This document shows, one piece after another, positions 1 through 7,507 of a stretch of DNA of 12,753 nucleotides; positions within the stretch are counted from its first letter, which is position 1, and each line of letters starts with the position of its first letter. The notes under the pieces were generated by a model. The model had not been told where the DNA came from, did no database searches, and saw only the letters and a list, made by a program, of their open reading frames with translations. The DNA is taken from assembly GCA_044229775.1 (NCBI GenBank), contig JBGASH010000093.1:1-12753 (forward strand), in the 5' to 3' direction. The position numbers and the translations under genes are program-made. This DNA is from JAHEYG01 sp044229775 (GTDB lineage Bacteria > Bacteroidota > Bacteroidia > B-17B0 > Aurantibacillaceae).

Positions 1-692
1 GTTGCAGTTACCGAGTAAGTACCCGACATGGTAGGTGTGGTACTATAAATTTGTGGTCCCTGAACGTTAGAAGTAAACCCGTTTGGTCCGGTCCATGAAT
101 AAGAAGTAGCACCTAAAGCACTTGCCCAAAGATTAACTTTATCGGGCATACAAACAGTAGCTGATGTTAAATTCAAAGGAGCAGTGGCCAACACCTGAAC
201 AGGAGTGGTTGCAACACGTGTACATGTTCCGTTAGCAAAAGTGTTAGTTACTAATACTGTGTAAACACCAGTTGCCTGAGGCATAGCGTTTGCTACCACC
301 GGATTTTGTGTAGTGGTACTAAAGAAAGAAGGACCTGTCCAGTTATAAGAAGCAGTACCTGCAGTATTAGCTGCTACATTTAAATTAAAAGTACTTCCCT
401 GACAAACAGGAGCGTTATTTGTGATTGAAGTAATGGTAGGAGTTGGATTAACACCTAACGTAATTTGTTTGATAGCAGGACAAGAACCGGTAGAAACCGT
501 AACGTTATAAACGCCTGCCATTGCAGCAGTAACATTTGTAATGGTAGGGTTTTGCTGGTTGCTTGTAAATCCGCTAGGACCAGTCCATGTAAAAGTAGGA
601 ACAACAGTGCCAGAATAAGCCACGCTAAAATTGGCTGTTGCTTCAGTACATATTGGTGAATTTACACTAGGTGTAGCAGTAATAACACCAGC
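1..692 (-). repeat. Tandem Ig-like protein modules, 82-residue (246 bp) period
   Basis: Three successive modules lie at about 447-692, 201-446 and 1-200 (the last incomplete). Each has a Cys near its start (residues 221, 303, 387), a central W-T-G-P-x-x-F-x-S motif (W at residues 242, 324 and 406, exactly 82 apart), then 'Q-x-P' and a 'G-x-Y-x-V' strand. The DNA is diverged between modules, so this is a protein-level repeat and not a recent duplication. Confidence 0.75.
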
Positions 693-1310
693 TGGAGTTT
701 GACCAATGTATAAGTTATACTCCTGTGTTTCGCCATAACCATATTGTAAACATGGGTCGATGGTTACACCAGGGGTTGCATATGCACATCTAACGCGCAT
801 TCTGTAAACACCATTAGGTTGAGCAGCAGGAACTGTAAAATTAAAATTAGCCCATGTAGCAGCGGGAGGAACACCAGGTGTACCACCAACGCGTTCTTGT
901 GGAAGATCGTAAATACTATTCTGATTCCAATCAACGAATACAGCACAACCTTGTGAGTAAACGTTACCAGATTGGAAGTTGCATGAAACCACCTGACCGG
1001 GTTGAGTTACTAAATAATCAGTACAACCATAATAGTAGTAATTTTTAATTCCACCTAAGTTTTGAGCCTGACAACCTGTATTGTTAGTAGTGATGTTAGT
1101 TAAGGCACCAGTAGTATTAAAGCTATGGATAAAATCATTGATCCAGTTACCAGCGGTATTAGAAGCGTTAGGCTGGTTACATGGCTGATTCCAATAGGTA
1201 GGCATGCAATAAGGAGCAGGACCAACACCTAGTTGTGCAGATAGCTTCATTGTGGCCAGAGATGCTGCCACAAAAACAAACAAAGCTATTTTATTCATTA
1301 TTCTTTTCAT
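1..1310 (-). CDS. Large secreted surface protein with GEVED domain and Ig-like repeats, partial (3' end beyond left edge)
   Basis: The frame is open from the ATG at 1310 to the window edge, giving 436 residues without a stop, so the C-terminus is missing. Residues 1-25 form a signal peptide (MKRIMNKIALF..., hydrophobic core, 'KLSAQ' end typical of Bacteroidota). Residues about 115-203 resemble a GEVED domain: 'AVFVDWNQNSIYD', 'NGVYRMRVR', then 'GYGETQEYNLYIG'. From about residue 207 there are Ig-like modules marked by W-T-G-P and 'GvYxVxV' strands. Such proteins are usually cell-surface adhesins or matrix proteins, often exported by the type IX system through a C-terminal sorting domain. That domain would lie outside the window, so T9SS export is inference. 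A second in-frame ATG at 1298 is possible. The gene starts 10 bp after the stop of a small secreted protein and has no promoter box of its own, so co-transcription is likely. Confidence 0.85.
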   Translation of the reverse strand, partial: MKRIMNKIALFVFVAASLATMKLSAQLGVGPAPYCMPTYWNQPCNQPNASNTAGNWINDFIHSFNTTGALTNITTNNTGCQAQNLGGIKNYYYYGCTDYLVTQPGQVVSCNFQSGNVYSQGCAVFVDWNQNSIYDLPQERVGGTPGVPPAATWANFNFTVPAAQPNGVYRMRVRCAYATPGVTIDPCLQYGYGETQEYNLYIGQTPAGVITATPSVNSPICTEATANFSVAYSGTVVPTFTWTGPSGFTSNQQNPTITNVTAAMAGVYNVTVSTGSCPAIKQITLGVNPTPTITSITNNAPVCQGSTFNLNVAANTAGTASYNWTGPSFFSTTTQNPVVANAMPQATGVYTVLVTNTFANGTCTRVATTPVQVLATAPLNLTSATVCMPDKVNLWASALGATSYSWTGPNGFTSNVQGPQIYSTTPTMSGTYSVTA

Positions 1311-1320
1311 ATTCTAAAAA

Positions 1321-1717
1321 TTATAGAGGCTTGTAAATAAGTTTATTATTAGGAATTAAAACAATTACGTCTTTGAAACCAGGTAATGTAACAATGGCTT
1401 CTTCATTTTCTTTTCTTTGGCTTTCGAAACGGCTGATATCAATGATTGACTCATCTAAAGTGATTCCCTCGTTATTGTAATTACGTTTAACATAAAATGA
1501 CTCAGTATAATACCACATTTCTTTTGCATACAACATTTTATTGGTGCTTTTCCAGTTCGCAAAACTTGCATTGTCACCACCGTGTTTGAATTGAACATAC
1601 GGCGTAAATTTTTTTTACTTTATCTGAATTTAATTTAATGTCTTCGGCTTGAGAAAAAGCTGAAAAAGACACCCCAAAACAAAGACTTAAAAAGAATAAT
1701 TTGATACTGGTTTTCAT
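1321..1717 (-). CDS. Small secreted protein of unknown function, frameshifted in an A8 tract
   Basis: Read in one piece, this is a 131-residue protein. It starts at the ATG at 1717 (MKTSIKLFFLSLCFGVSFSAFSQ, a clear signal peptide) and ends at the TAA at 1321. The span is 397 bases, one more than a multiple of three. The frame breaks at an A8 run (T8 on the plus strand at 1609-1616). With seven A's the N-terminal part (...DIKLNSDKVKK) continues directly into 'FTPYVQFKHGGDNASFANW' and then 'YAKEMWYYTESFYVKRNYNN'. As printed, the first frame ends about 12 codons later at a TGA near 1574. I chose the start at 1717 over the longer frame from 1777 because a TAnnTTTG box at 1738-1745 lies between them and the signal peptide begins at 1717. 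I do not recognise the family. The mature part is hydrophilic, rich in aromatics and lysine, without cysteines. It sits 10 bp upstream of the surface-protein gene, which suggests a shared operon and perhaps a shared envelope role. Confidence 0.65.
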
Positions 1718-1737
1718 ACTACAATAATTTGTTACCT

Positions 1738-1745
1738 CAAAGGTA
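1738..1745 (-). promoter_or_regulatory. Bacteroidota -7 promoter box TACCTTTG
   Basis: The minus strand reads TACCTTTG, matching TAnnTTTG, 20 bases before the ATG at 1717. No TTG -33 element is present at the usual 17-23 base spacing, so the call rests on one element plus position. It would drive the small secreted protein and the surface protein behind it. Confidence 0.5.
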
Positions 1746-1887
1746 GGGATATTGCTAAAAACGGGGTAATTTTTCAATCAATAATTACCATTATTCACTC
1801 AATTAACTTTTTTTTAAGTTTGTAAGCAATAATGCGTATAAGTGATTGATTTAAAATGCTTTGTATTAAAGTGCTGGTATTCAATAA

Positions 1888-2385
1888 TTAACGGGTAACC
1901 AATTTATTAAAAGACTGAAATACAGAACCTTGTGGGATATTTTCGTAGTGTACTTTACCGTCCTTATCGAAAACAATATTATAACCCGGTGACTTATTTT
2001 TTAAAATGTTTTCAAAGTCTTTATTATTGGCATTGACTTTAACCACAAACTGACTTTCTGCAATGCCTTCCTTATTCAAAGCAATGTTAGCCCTAACTTC
2101 ATCTTTATCGGAACAGTATAAAACCGAAAGAACCCCTTTACTACCACCCTTTAATTTAGCTTTGTAATAGATAGAGTTGGTTTTTTCAAATTCCTTACAG
2201 AGCTCACGGCTCATTTTATCGTCGGGTGACCAAACCGTTAAGGTAATTATCTTATCAGTTGTAACTTTTTCTTTAGATAAATAAGAAAACAACTCGGCAA
2301 ATAATTTATTATTAAAATTCTGATTGTTCTGGGAATTGCATACACCCAAACACATCATTAAGAAAGTTGTAAAAACTATTTTCAT
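1888..2385 (-). CDS. Exported 165-residue protein, possible thioredoxin-like fold lacking CxxC
   Basis: The ATG at 2385 opens a signal peptide (MKIVFTTFLMMCLGVCNSQ). The cysteines at 12 and 16 do not form a standard lipobox, so signal peptidase I cleavage after about residue 19 is more likely than lipidation. The mature region has 'KIITLTVWSPDDKMSRELCKEF' characteristics near residues 45-65 and 'YNIVFDKDGKVHYE' near 135-148. These resemble the first strand/helix and the cis-Pro/DxDG end of TlpA/thioredoxin-like proteins. The catalytic CxxC is absent (W52-SPDD in its place). The fold assignment is a weak inference and function is unknown. The gene starts 45 bp after the cysteine desulfurase stop, but it has its own -7 box, so it may be independently transcribed. 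Confidence 0.7.
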   Translation of the reverse strand: MKIVFTTFLMMCLGVCNSQNNQNFNNKLFAELFSYLSKEKVTTDKIITLTVWSPDDKMSRELCKEFEKTNSIYYKAKLKGGSKGVLSVLYCSDKDEVRANIALNKEGIAESQFVVKVNANNKDFENILKNKSPGYNIVFDKDGKVHYENIPQGSVFQSFNKLVTR

Positions 2386-2401
2386 GCTAAACTAATTGTT
2401 A

Positions 2402-2409
2402 CAAATATA
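2402..2409 (-). promoter_or_regulatory. Bacteroidota -7 promoter box TATATTTG
   Basis: The minus strand reads TATATTTG, 16 bases before the ATG at 2385 of the 165-residue exported protein. A TTTG lies 15 bases further upstream, slightly closer than the usual 17-23 base spacing for a -33 element. Confidence 0.5.
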
Positions 2410-2430
2410 CTGAAGCTTTATGATCAAATA

Positions 2431-3567
2431 CTATGCCGAATGATTGTTCATGATGGCGCCAAGTAACTTTTCAATTTCTTCGAGTGTATTATATTTACTA
2501 AAAGAGAACCTATACGAATTTTTGATCTCGGCCGAATTCAAACCCATAGCCTTTAAAACATGAGAAGGTTCGTTAAGACCACTTACGCAAGCCGAACCAC
2601 TTGAAAAAGCGAATTGTTTTAAGAGTGCCGGAATTTTATCAAATCCCGATGGAAAACAAATATTGCTGGTGTTATACAGCCTGTTTTTTGTACCGCCATT
2701 TATCTTTAAACCTTCCAGATCTAAAATGCGATGTTCGAAATGCGCCCTTATTTTTGATAAATAGGTATTATTATCCCACAATTCGTTCGCTGCTAATTCT
2801 GCCGCTTTTCCCATACCAACTATTAAAGGGACATTTAACGTACCGGCTCTCCGGCCATTTTCCTGTCCGCCCCCATGTAATAATGGCAAAACATTGACCC
2901 GAGGATCCTTTCTTCTAACGTACAAAGCCCCTACTCCTTTAGGCCCATGAAATTTATGCGCACTTAAACTTAAAGAATCTATTTTTGATTCTTTTACATT
3001 ACAAAGCATTTTGCCGGCGTATTGGGTAGCATCCGAAAAAAAAACGATCTTGTTTTGCTTTGCTATCTCTCCTATCTCTTCTATCAATTGTATAACGCCT
3101 GTTTCGTTATTGGCGGCCATCACGCAAATTAAGATTGTTTCTTTTTTAATAGCGCTTTTTAATTCCTGCAGATCAATGACGCCTTCTTTATCAACCGACA
3201 AATAAGTTATATCGGCCCCATCATTTTCCTGAAGCTCATTGCATGTGTCTAAAACCGCTTTGTGTTCGGTTTTAACTGTGATAATATGATTTCCTTTTGT
3301 TTTGTAGGCCTTGAATATTCCTTTCAACGCCATGTTGACACTTTCGGTTGCACCCGAAGTAAAAACAATTTCCGAAGGCTCTGCTCCAATTAGATTAGCC
3401 ACTCGCTCACGGGCTTTTTCTACCGCGGCCTCGGCTTCCCAACCAAAAGCATGCAAACGACTTGAAGCGTTCCCATACATTTCCGAAAAAAAAGGCAACA
3501 TCGCCTGAACTACGCGGTCGTCAACCCTGGTAGTAGCATTGTTATCAAAATAAATTACATTTTGCAC
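2431..3567 (-). CDS. iscS: Cysteine desulfurase, IscS/NifS group (class V aminotransferase fold)
   Basis: This PLP enzyme removes sulfur from cysteine to give alanine and an enzyme persulfide, used for Fe-S clusters and thiolated tRNA in the cytoplasm. Its 378 residues are close to the usual family length. Visible landmarks are YFDNNATT at 6-13, the PLP-stacking His in 'TEHKAVLD' (H102), NNET at 153-156, D179 and Q182 in 'SDATQ', the PLP lysine K205 in 'SAHKFHGPKG', 'GGGQENGRRAGT' at 232-243, and the catalytic C327 in 'SSGSACVSG'. The long SSGSAC loop places it with group I (IscS/NifS), not SufS. The exact symbol is therefore provisional, since no isc or suf scaffold genes are beside it. The start codon is GTG at 3567 (GTG CAA AAT GTA), just before the conserved N-terminus; no in-frame ATG fits. 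It is divergent from the EamA transporter, with a weak TACCTTTA box at 3594-3601. Confidence 0.92.
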   Translation of the reverse strand: MQNVIYFDNNATTRVDDRVVQAMLPFFSEMYGNASSRLHAFGWEAEAAVEKARERVANLIGAEPSEIVFTSGATESVNMALKGIFKAYKTKGNHIITVKTEHKAVLDTCNELQENDGADITYLSVDKEGVIDLQELKSAIKKETILICVMAANNETGVIQLIEEIGEIAKQNKIVFFSDATQYAGKMLCNVKESKIDSLSLSAHKFHGPKGVGALYVRRKDPRVNVLPLLHGGGQENGRRAGTLNVPLIVGMGKAAELAANELWDNNTYLSKIRAHFEHRILDLEGLKINGGTKNRLYNTSNICFPSGFDKIPALLKQFAFSSGSACVSGLNEPSHVLKAMGLNSAEIKNSYRFSFSKYNTLEEIEKLLGAIMNNHSA

Positions 3568-3658
3568 GATCTTTCTTCGATTTCTTTTCCGATTAAAGGT
3601 AAAGAAATTATTTATAAGCTCTGTAAAATTGTAAGGCCATATCCTCTTACATTATTGC

Positions 3659-3666
3659 TAAATTTG
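3659..3666 (+). promoter_or_regulatory. Bacteroidota -7 promoter box TAAATTTG for the EamA gene
   Basis: TAAATTTG ends only 6 bases before the ATG at 3673, so a transcript from it would have almost no leader. No TTG lies 17-23 bases upstream. The box supports the ATG at 3673 as start over the longer TTG frame from 3562. Confidence 0.4.
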
Positions 3667-3672
3667 CCTCCA

Positions 3673-4557
3673 ATGTTCAAAGGCCTCAATAAACACCAAT
3701 TGCTTTTACACTTCATTGTTTTGCTTTGGGGCTTTACGCCAATTTTAGGCAGGTTTATTTCCTGCGCAACCATGCCGTTGGTTTGGTTCCGGATCGCTTT
3801 TACCATTGTAATTTTAACCGGTTATGTTCTTTTAATACGCCAAAATTTAATGACCAGTCTTTCAACACTTTTAAAACTGGCAGGTATAGGCGCCATGATC
3901 GCATTACATTGGCTGTTCTTTTATGGCGCCATTAAAGTTTCGAACGTGTCAGTAACACTTGCCGCTTTTTCAACCGGAACGTTGTTTACATCCATTATCG
4001 AACCAATCGTTTTTAAACGAAAGATCATTTGGTACGAAATGGTTATTGGTTTTATTATCATTGGCGCTATTTTCATGATCTTGTCGGTTGAGAATTTGTA
4101 TTGGCTCGGAATTGTGTTGGGTATACTTGCTGCTCTTACCGCTTCCATTTTCAATGTTTTTAATGGATTGATCACTAAAACTGTTCCGTCAGTGATCATC
4201 TCTTTTTATGAATTACTTTTCGGAATAGTGGCATTAAGTATTTATTGTCTTTTTAATGGTGATTTCACAACGCAATTTTTTACGTTAAGTGATCACGACC
4301 TATTAGGTTTGGCACTGCTTGCCGGAATTTGCACCGCGTTTCCATTCATTGCCAGTGTAGAACTGATGAAACATTTGAGTCCGTACACCATTACCCTTAC
4401 GGTAAATCTGGAAACCGTTTACGGGATCATACTGGCTGTTTTTTTATATGAAGAGAATAAGGAACTCTCATTAACTTTTTATGTTGGCGTAAGCATTATT
4501 TTACTGGCCGTATTTTTAAACGCCTATCTTAAAAACCGTATGGCTTTAAAAAAATAA
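3673..4557 (+). CDS. EamA/DMT-superfamily inner-membrane transporter
   Basis: This is a 294-residue, very hydrophobic protein with about ten predicted membrane helices (roughly 9-27, 35-55, 68-87, 93-113, 118-137, 144-164, 172-193, 209-230, 236-258, 266-286). That fits the two-repeat EamA layout and the usual family length. The typical first-helix 'LLWGFTPILGR' and 'PLVWFRIAF' at the second helix are visible, as is 'NLETVYGIILAVFLYEE' near 245-261, matching the EamA signature in the second repeat. These proteins export or import small metabolites (amino acids, nucleotides, sugars); the substrate cannot be read from sequence. The frame extends upstream to a TTG at 3562, but that would overlap the start of the divergent cysteine desulfurase and add a 37-residue non-conserved extension, so the ATG at 3673 is preferred. 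The 3' end converges on the nuclease gene with 3 bp between stops. Confidence 0.88.
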   Translation: MFKGLNKHQLLLHFIVLLWGFTPILGRFISCATMPLVWFRIAFTIVILTGYVLLIRQNLMTSLSTLLKLAGIGAMIALHWLFFYGAIKVSNVSVTLAAFSTGTLFTSIIEPIVFKRKIIWYEMVIGFIIIGAIFMILSVENLYWLGIVLGILAALTASIFNVFNGLITKTVPSVIISFYELLFGIVALSIYCLFNGDFTTQFFTLSDHDLLGLALLAGICTAFPFIASVELMKHLSPYTITLTVNLETVYGIILAVFLYEENKELSLTFYVGVSIILLAVFLNAYLKNRMALKK

Positions 4558-4560
4558 CGA

Positions 4561-7413
4561 TCATCGGTTACAAATCATTTTGTAAGCACAGTATTCACAA
4601 ATATCTTCGTCGGTAGTTTGAACAAAAGCGCTTTTTTTATCAAAAATAGATTCAATAAAATAGATAAGATGTGTTTCAAAATCATCGAGCAGATCTTCGC
4701 TCAAATTGAGTGGCTCTTTATTTTCTAATATGAACTTCGGCTCTCTTTCAAATTTCTTAAAAGGAATTACACAGGGCCTTAACGCTTTTGCCGGTGCAAT
4801 GCCGTTTTTATATACCAACCATGAATACAAAAATAATTGAAGCATTTTGTCGTAGGCTTTGTTATTGAATAATTCCTCAAAGCCAACAAATTCAAATTTG
4901 TCGCCCGACTGCACCGAACTTTTATAATCGATAATCCTTACAAGATCATCATAAGCGTCGATACGATCAGCTTTACCTTTTATAAAAACTTCCGTCTCCT
5001 TTCCGGCTATTTTCACTTTTAAGGAAGCCGCAAGTTCTTTTTCTAAGTGCAAAATTTTTAATACGCGTTTGGATCTTTGCAGAGCAGACGCGAAAACCGA
5101 ATCGTAAGTCATTAATTTTTCAACGTACACCTTTAAAACATGTTGTTGTAAAAGGTTTTTTCCAAAAAAAGCTTCACTCTTCGAAAAATGCTTTAAAAAA
5201 TTATCCTCCACCGCGTTTTGTATTCTGGCTTTGCTTAAATTCAAATTATCGGGCGACACATTTTTTCCTACAAAAGGAAGATACAGACTTTCGAGTGTTT
5301 GGTGTAAAATAGATCCGAAGGTATTGGCCTCCGCTGATTCTTCCAGTTCCTCCGCTTCTTTTAATCCCGCGCCATATCTGAAATAAAATTTTAATGAACA
5401 GTTTTTAAAAACACTGAGGGCCGAAGGCGATAAACCTTTATATTCTTCTGTGTGTATAGCTTTATCGAGAATAGGCTCCAATACTTTTTCGCCTTTTTCT
5501 ACCACAATAGGCTTAGCGGTATTGACCCCCACTTCCTTACCTGTTGCTATGCTTTCGCGAATTTCAATTTCAGGATTGTATTGTGGTAGTTCAAATTGTA
5601 ACTGACTTACAAACCGGCTTTTTTCTCCTTTACCAAAAGTATCTGTTTCCGAATCATAGGTAATAAAAATAGCATTTGCCCGTTGCAACAAACGGTAAAA
5701 GTGATAAGCATAAATTGCGTCCTTATCGCCATATAATGGCAAACCGTAAAACCGTTTAAGATCGTTAGGAATAAAAGAGCTTTGCGTTTTTCCGGAAGGT
5801 AATACCCCTTCGTTTACCGAGACAAAAATAATATTTTCGAAATCAAGGGTTCGTGTTTCGAGTACACCCATTATTTGCAAACCTTTTAACGGCTCGCCAA
5901 TAAACGCGGCCGAAGAAGAAGCCACTACCTGATTAAAAAGTACTTTAAACGCTTTTACACTTTCAAAATAATTGTATTTAGAGATGTATTCGGAAACACG
6001 GTTGAAATTTTTGATAAGCACATGTAAATATTCTAACTCTAATGCCTTATAATTATTCAATTCGGAAGTTAAATGCCACAACTTAACAGTTTGAAGTAAT
6101 TTATCTATTTGTTGCGCCGCTTGCCGCGCACTTTGCCATTGAACAAGCAGCTCGGAAATTTTATCATAATTTTCCTTGAACAGATCCTGAAGAAGCGGTT
6201 GCGTTATAAAAGTGTAATTTTTTTGCAGAATTGTATTGATCTGTGCCGGATAAATTTTTTGCAAACCTAAAGCATTCATGTATTCCTGAAAGAACGGATG
6301 CCTTAATAAATTCAAAAGATCCTTATAATAGATGTGCTTTTCCTTTTTTGTTTGAGTTTCAAAACCTAGTTGAATTTTTAAGATAAGATCAATACAATTA
6401 AATGCCGAAGTATATTTTACCGGATACTCCATGGTAATATTCACATGCTCTACACTATTTGGTAGCATTTTTAAAACGGGCCAGAGCAATTTTTCGTTAG
6501 CTAAAACTACTGCTATACTTCCTGGAGCAACGCCCTCGCCAAGCCATTTGGTAATTATGTTTCCTACAGCTTCGGCCTGCCCAATTTGTTTGGGTACCGA
6601 TACGATCTCAATGGATTTTTCATTTTTAAAATAATCACCGGTAAATTGTTGTTCCTTTTGCGAAAATGTTTTAAAATTTCGTCTTAAAAATAATCCTGCT
6701 TCCTGCACCGGGTCGTCAACATAATACTTATCGGCATCCCACAACATTTTTGCTTTACCACTTTTACATAATTTTGAAAAAATGAGGGTTTCGGCATTAT
6801 TAAGCGCGTTAAATCCACAAAACAAGATCTCTTTATGCTTATCGAGGAAATTGGAACCTTCAAATTTGTTAACAGCCGTTTTGTAAGCGAGGCCCTGATA
6901 CGATTCGTTACTTTGCAACAAGGCATCGGTAAAGTGCATGTAAATTTTTCCCAAATGCTTCATGAAATCGAGGTAATTTTTTTGAAACTCAGTGAGCTCG
7001 TCACCGCTTAAACTCCAATTTTCAATTTCCTTTATTTGGTGCAAATTTGAATATAACGCTTCTCCGTTGGCAAGGTAGCGGTCAATTTCATTAAAATCCT
7101 GAAGGATCAAATGTCCCCATTTTACAAACGACTCGAAAGGTTCAGCCTTTTCGCCATACACCGTTTTATAACTTTCATAGAGTTTACAAGTAAGATCAAT
7201 ATCCTCCATACTCTGCAAACCCGATAATTCTCCAATAAAATCCTCGGCTGAAATAATTAGAGGCGCCCAAATAGTGGTTTTATATTCAGTTGCCAAATGT
7301 TGCTTTAAAAACAAAGCGCCTCGTTTATTAGGCAACACTACACACAAACCTTCCGGTGAATTTGGATAGCATTCCTTAATGTATTTGGCTATTTGAGCTA
7401 AAAACGGTTGCAT
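4561..7413 (-). CDS. AddB-like PD-(D/E)XK nuclease with 4Fe-4S staple, probable subunit of an AddAB-type recombination complex
   Basis: AddAB-type enzymes resect double-strand breaks for RecA loading. This 950-residue protein has a UvrD-like helicase fold and a C-terminal RecB-family nuclease. The N-terminus reads 'CVVLPNKRGALFLKQHL' (24-40) without a GxGKT/S Walker A loop, so helicase ATPase activity is doubtful. Near 517-541 'VLETRTLDFENIIFVSVNEG' followed by VLP is the AddB-like late helicase motif. The nuclease is intact: H704 in 'GSILHQTLE', D816 in 'KADRID', D829 and K831 in 'IDYKS', and Q859/Y863 in QLFLY. Four cysteines, C672 ('NCSLKFYFRYG') plus C939, C942 and C948 ('CEYCAYKMIC'), form the expected 4Fe-4S staple. 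The start is the ATG at 7413 and the stop is TGA. No AddA/RecB-like helicase partner is in the window. The gene is uninterrupted over 2.85 kb. The symbol is left blank because Bacteroidota members are diverged from canonical addB. Confidence 0.9.
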   Translation of the reverse strand: MQPFLAQIAKYIKECYPNSPEGLCVVLPNKRGALFLKQHLATEYKTTIWAPLIISAEDFIGELSGLQSMEDIDLTCKLYESYKTVYGEKAEPFESFVKWGHLILQDFNEIDRYLANGEALYSNLHQIKEIENWSLSGDELTEFQKNYLDFMKHLGKIYMHFTDALLQSNESYQGLAYKTAVNKFEGSNFLDKHKEILFCGFNALNNAETLIFSKLCKSGKAKMLWDADKYYVDDPVQEAGLFLRRNFKTFSQKEQQFTGDYFKNEKSIEIVSVPKQIGQAEAVGNIITKWLGEGVAPGSIAVVLANEKLLWPVLKMLPNSVEHVNITMEYPVKYTSAFNCIDLILKIQLGFETQTKKEKHIYYKDLLNLLRHPFFQEYMNALGLQKIYPAQINTILQKNYTFITQPLLQDLFKENYDKISELLVQWQSARQAAQQIDKLLQTVKLWHLTSELNNYKALELEYLHVLIKNFNRVSEYISKYNYFESVKAFKVLFNQVVASSSAAFIGEPLKGLQIMGVLETRTLDFENIIFVSVNEGVLPSGKTQSSFIPNDLKRFYGLPLYGDKDAIYAYHFYRLLQRANAIFITYDSETDTFGKGEKSRFVSQLQFELPQYNPEIEIRESIATGKEVGVNTAKPIVVEKGEKVLEPILDKAIHTEEYKGLSPSALSVFKNCSLKFYFRYGAGLKEAEELEESAEANTFGSILHQTLESLYLPFVGKNVSPDNLNLSKARIQNAVEDNFLKHFSKSEAFFGKNLLQQHVLKVYVEKLMTYDSVFASALQRSKRVLKILHLEKELAASLKVKIAGKETEVFIKGKADRIDAYDDLVRIIDYKSSVQSGDKFEFVGFEELFNNKAYDKMLQLFLYSWLVYKNGIAPAKALRPCVIPFKKFEREPKFILENKEPLNLSEDLLDDFETHLIYFIESIFDKKSAFVQTTDEDICEYCAYKMICNR

Positions 7414-7424
7414 GTTAACTTCCT

Positions 7425-7432
7425 AAATGTAT
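7425..7432 (-). promoter_or_regulatory. Possible -7 box TACATTTA for the nuclease gene
   Basis: The minus strand reads TACATTTA, one mismatch from TAnnTTTG, 11 bases before the ATG at 7413. A TTG lies 22 bases upstream, within the usual spacing. Weak but well placed in the 94 bp gap after the upstream glycosyltransferase gene. Confidence 0.3.
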
Positions 7433-7507
7433 AAATTTAAACGCTTTTCTTAGCAAGAACTTTCTAGGACATATTAATTGGTCAGATCCTACAAGGTTAG
7501 ATTAGGA

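Noticed and set aside
465..946. Short open frames on both strands inside the surface-protein gene
   Set aside because: They are shadows of the 436-residue frame, with no signal, domain or promoter of their own.
1609..1616. Programmed -1 ribosomal frameshifting at the A8 tract
   Set aside because: Joining the two frames needs +1 (or loss of one A); a -1 slip leads into a third frame that does not carry the conserved continuation.
1718..1777. Upstream extension of the small secreted protein to an ATG at 1777
   Set aside because: The signal peptide begins at 1717, and a TAnnTTTG box lies at 1738-1745 between the two starts.
1780..1795. Inverted repeat AATAAT-TACC-ATTATT in the gap after the 165-residue gene
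   Set aside because: Six AT-only pairs in AT-rich DNA are expected by chance; there is no GC stem or T-tract.
3562..3672. Longer N-terminus of the EamA transporter from a TTG at 3562
   Set aside because: It overlaps the GTG start of the divergent desulfurase, adds a non-conserved extension before the first helix, and would place a -7 box inside the coding region.
4568..4585. Inverted repeat TTACAAA-TCAT-TTTGTAA as a terminator between the convergent transporter and nuclease genes
   Set aside because: Seven nearly all-AT pairs inside the nuclease coding end, with no T-run directly after it on either strand.
2431..7413. Functional link between the cysteine desulfurase and the Fe-S nuclease
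   Set aside because: A divergent transporter separates them and they do not share a transcript. Any Fe-S protein needs a desulfurase, so proximity here is not informative.
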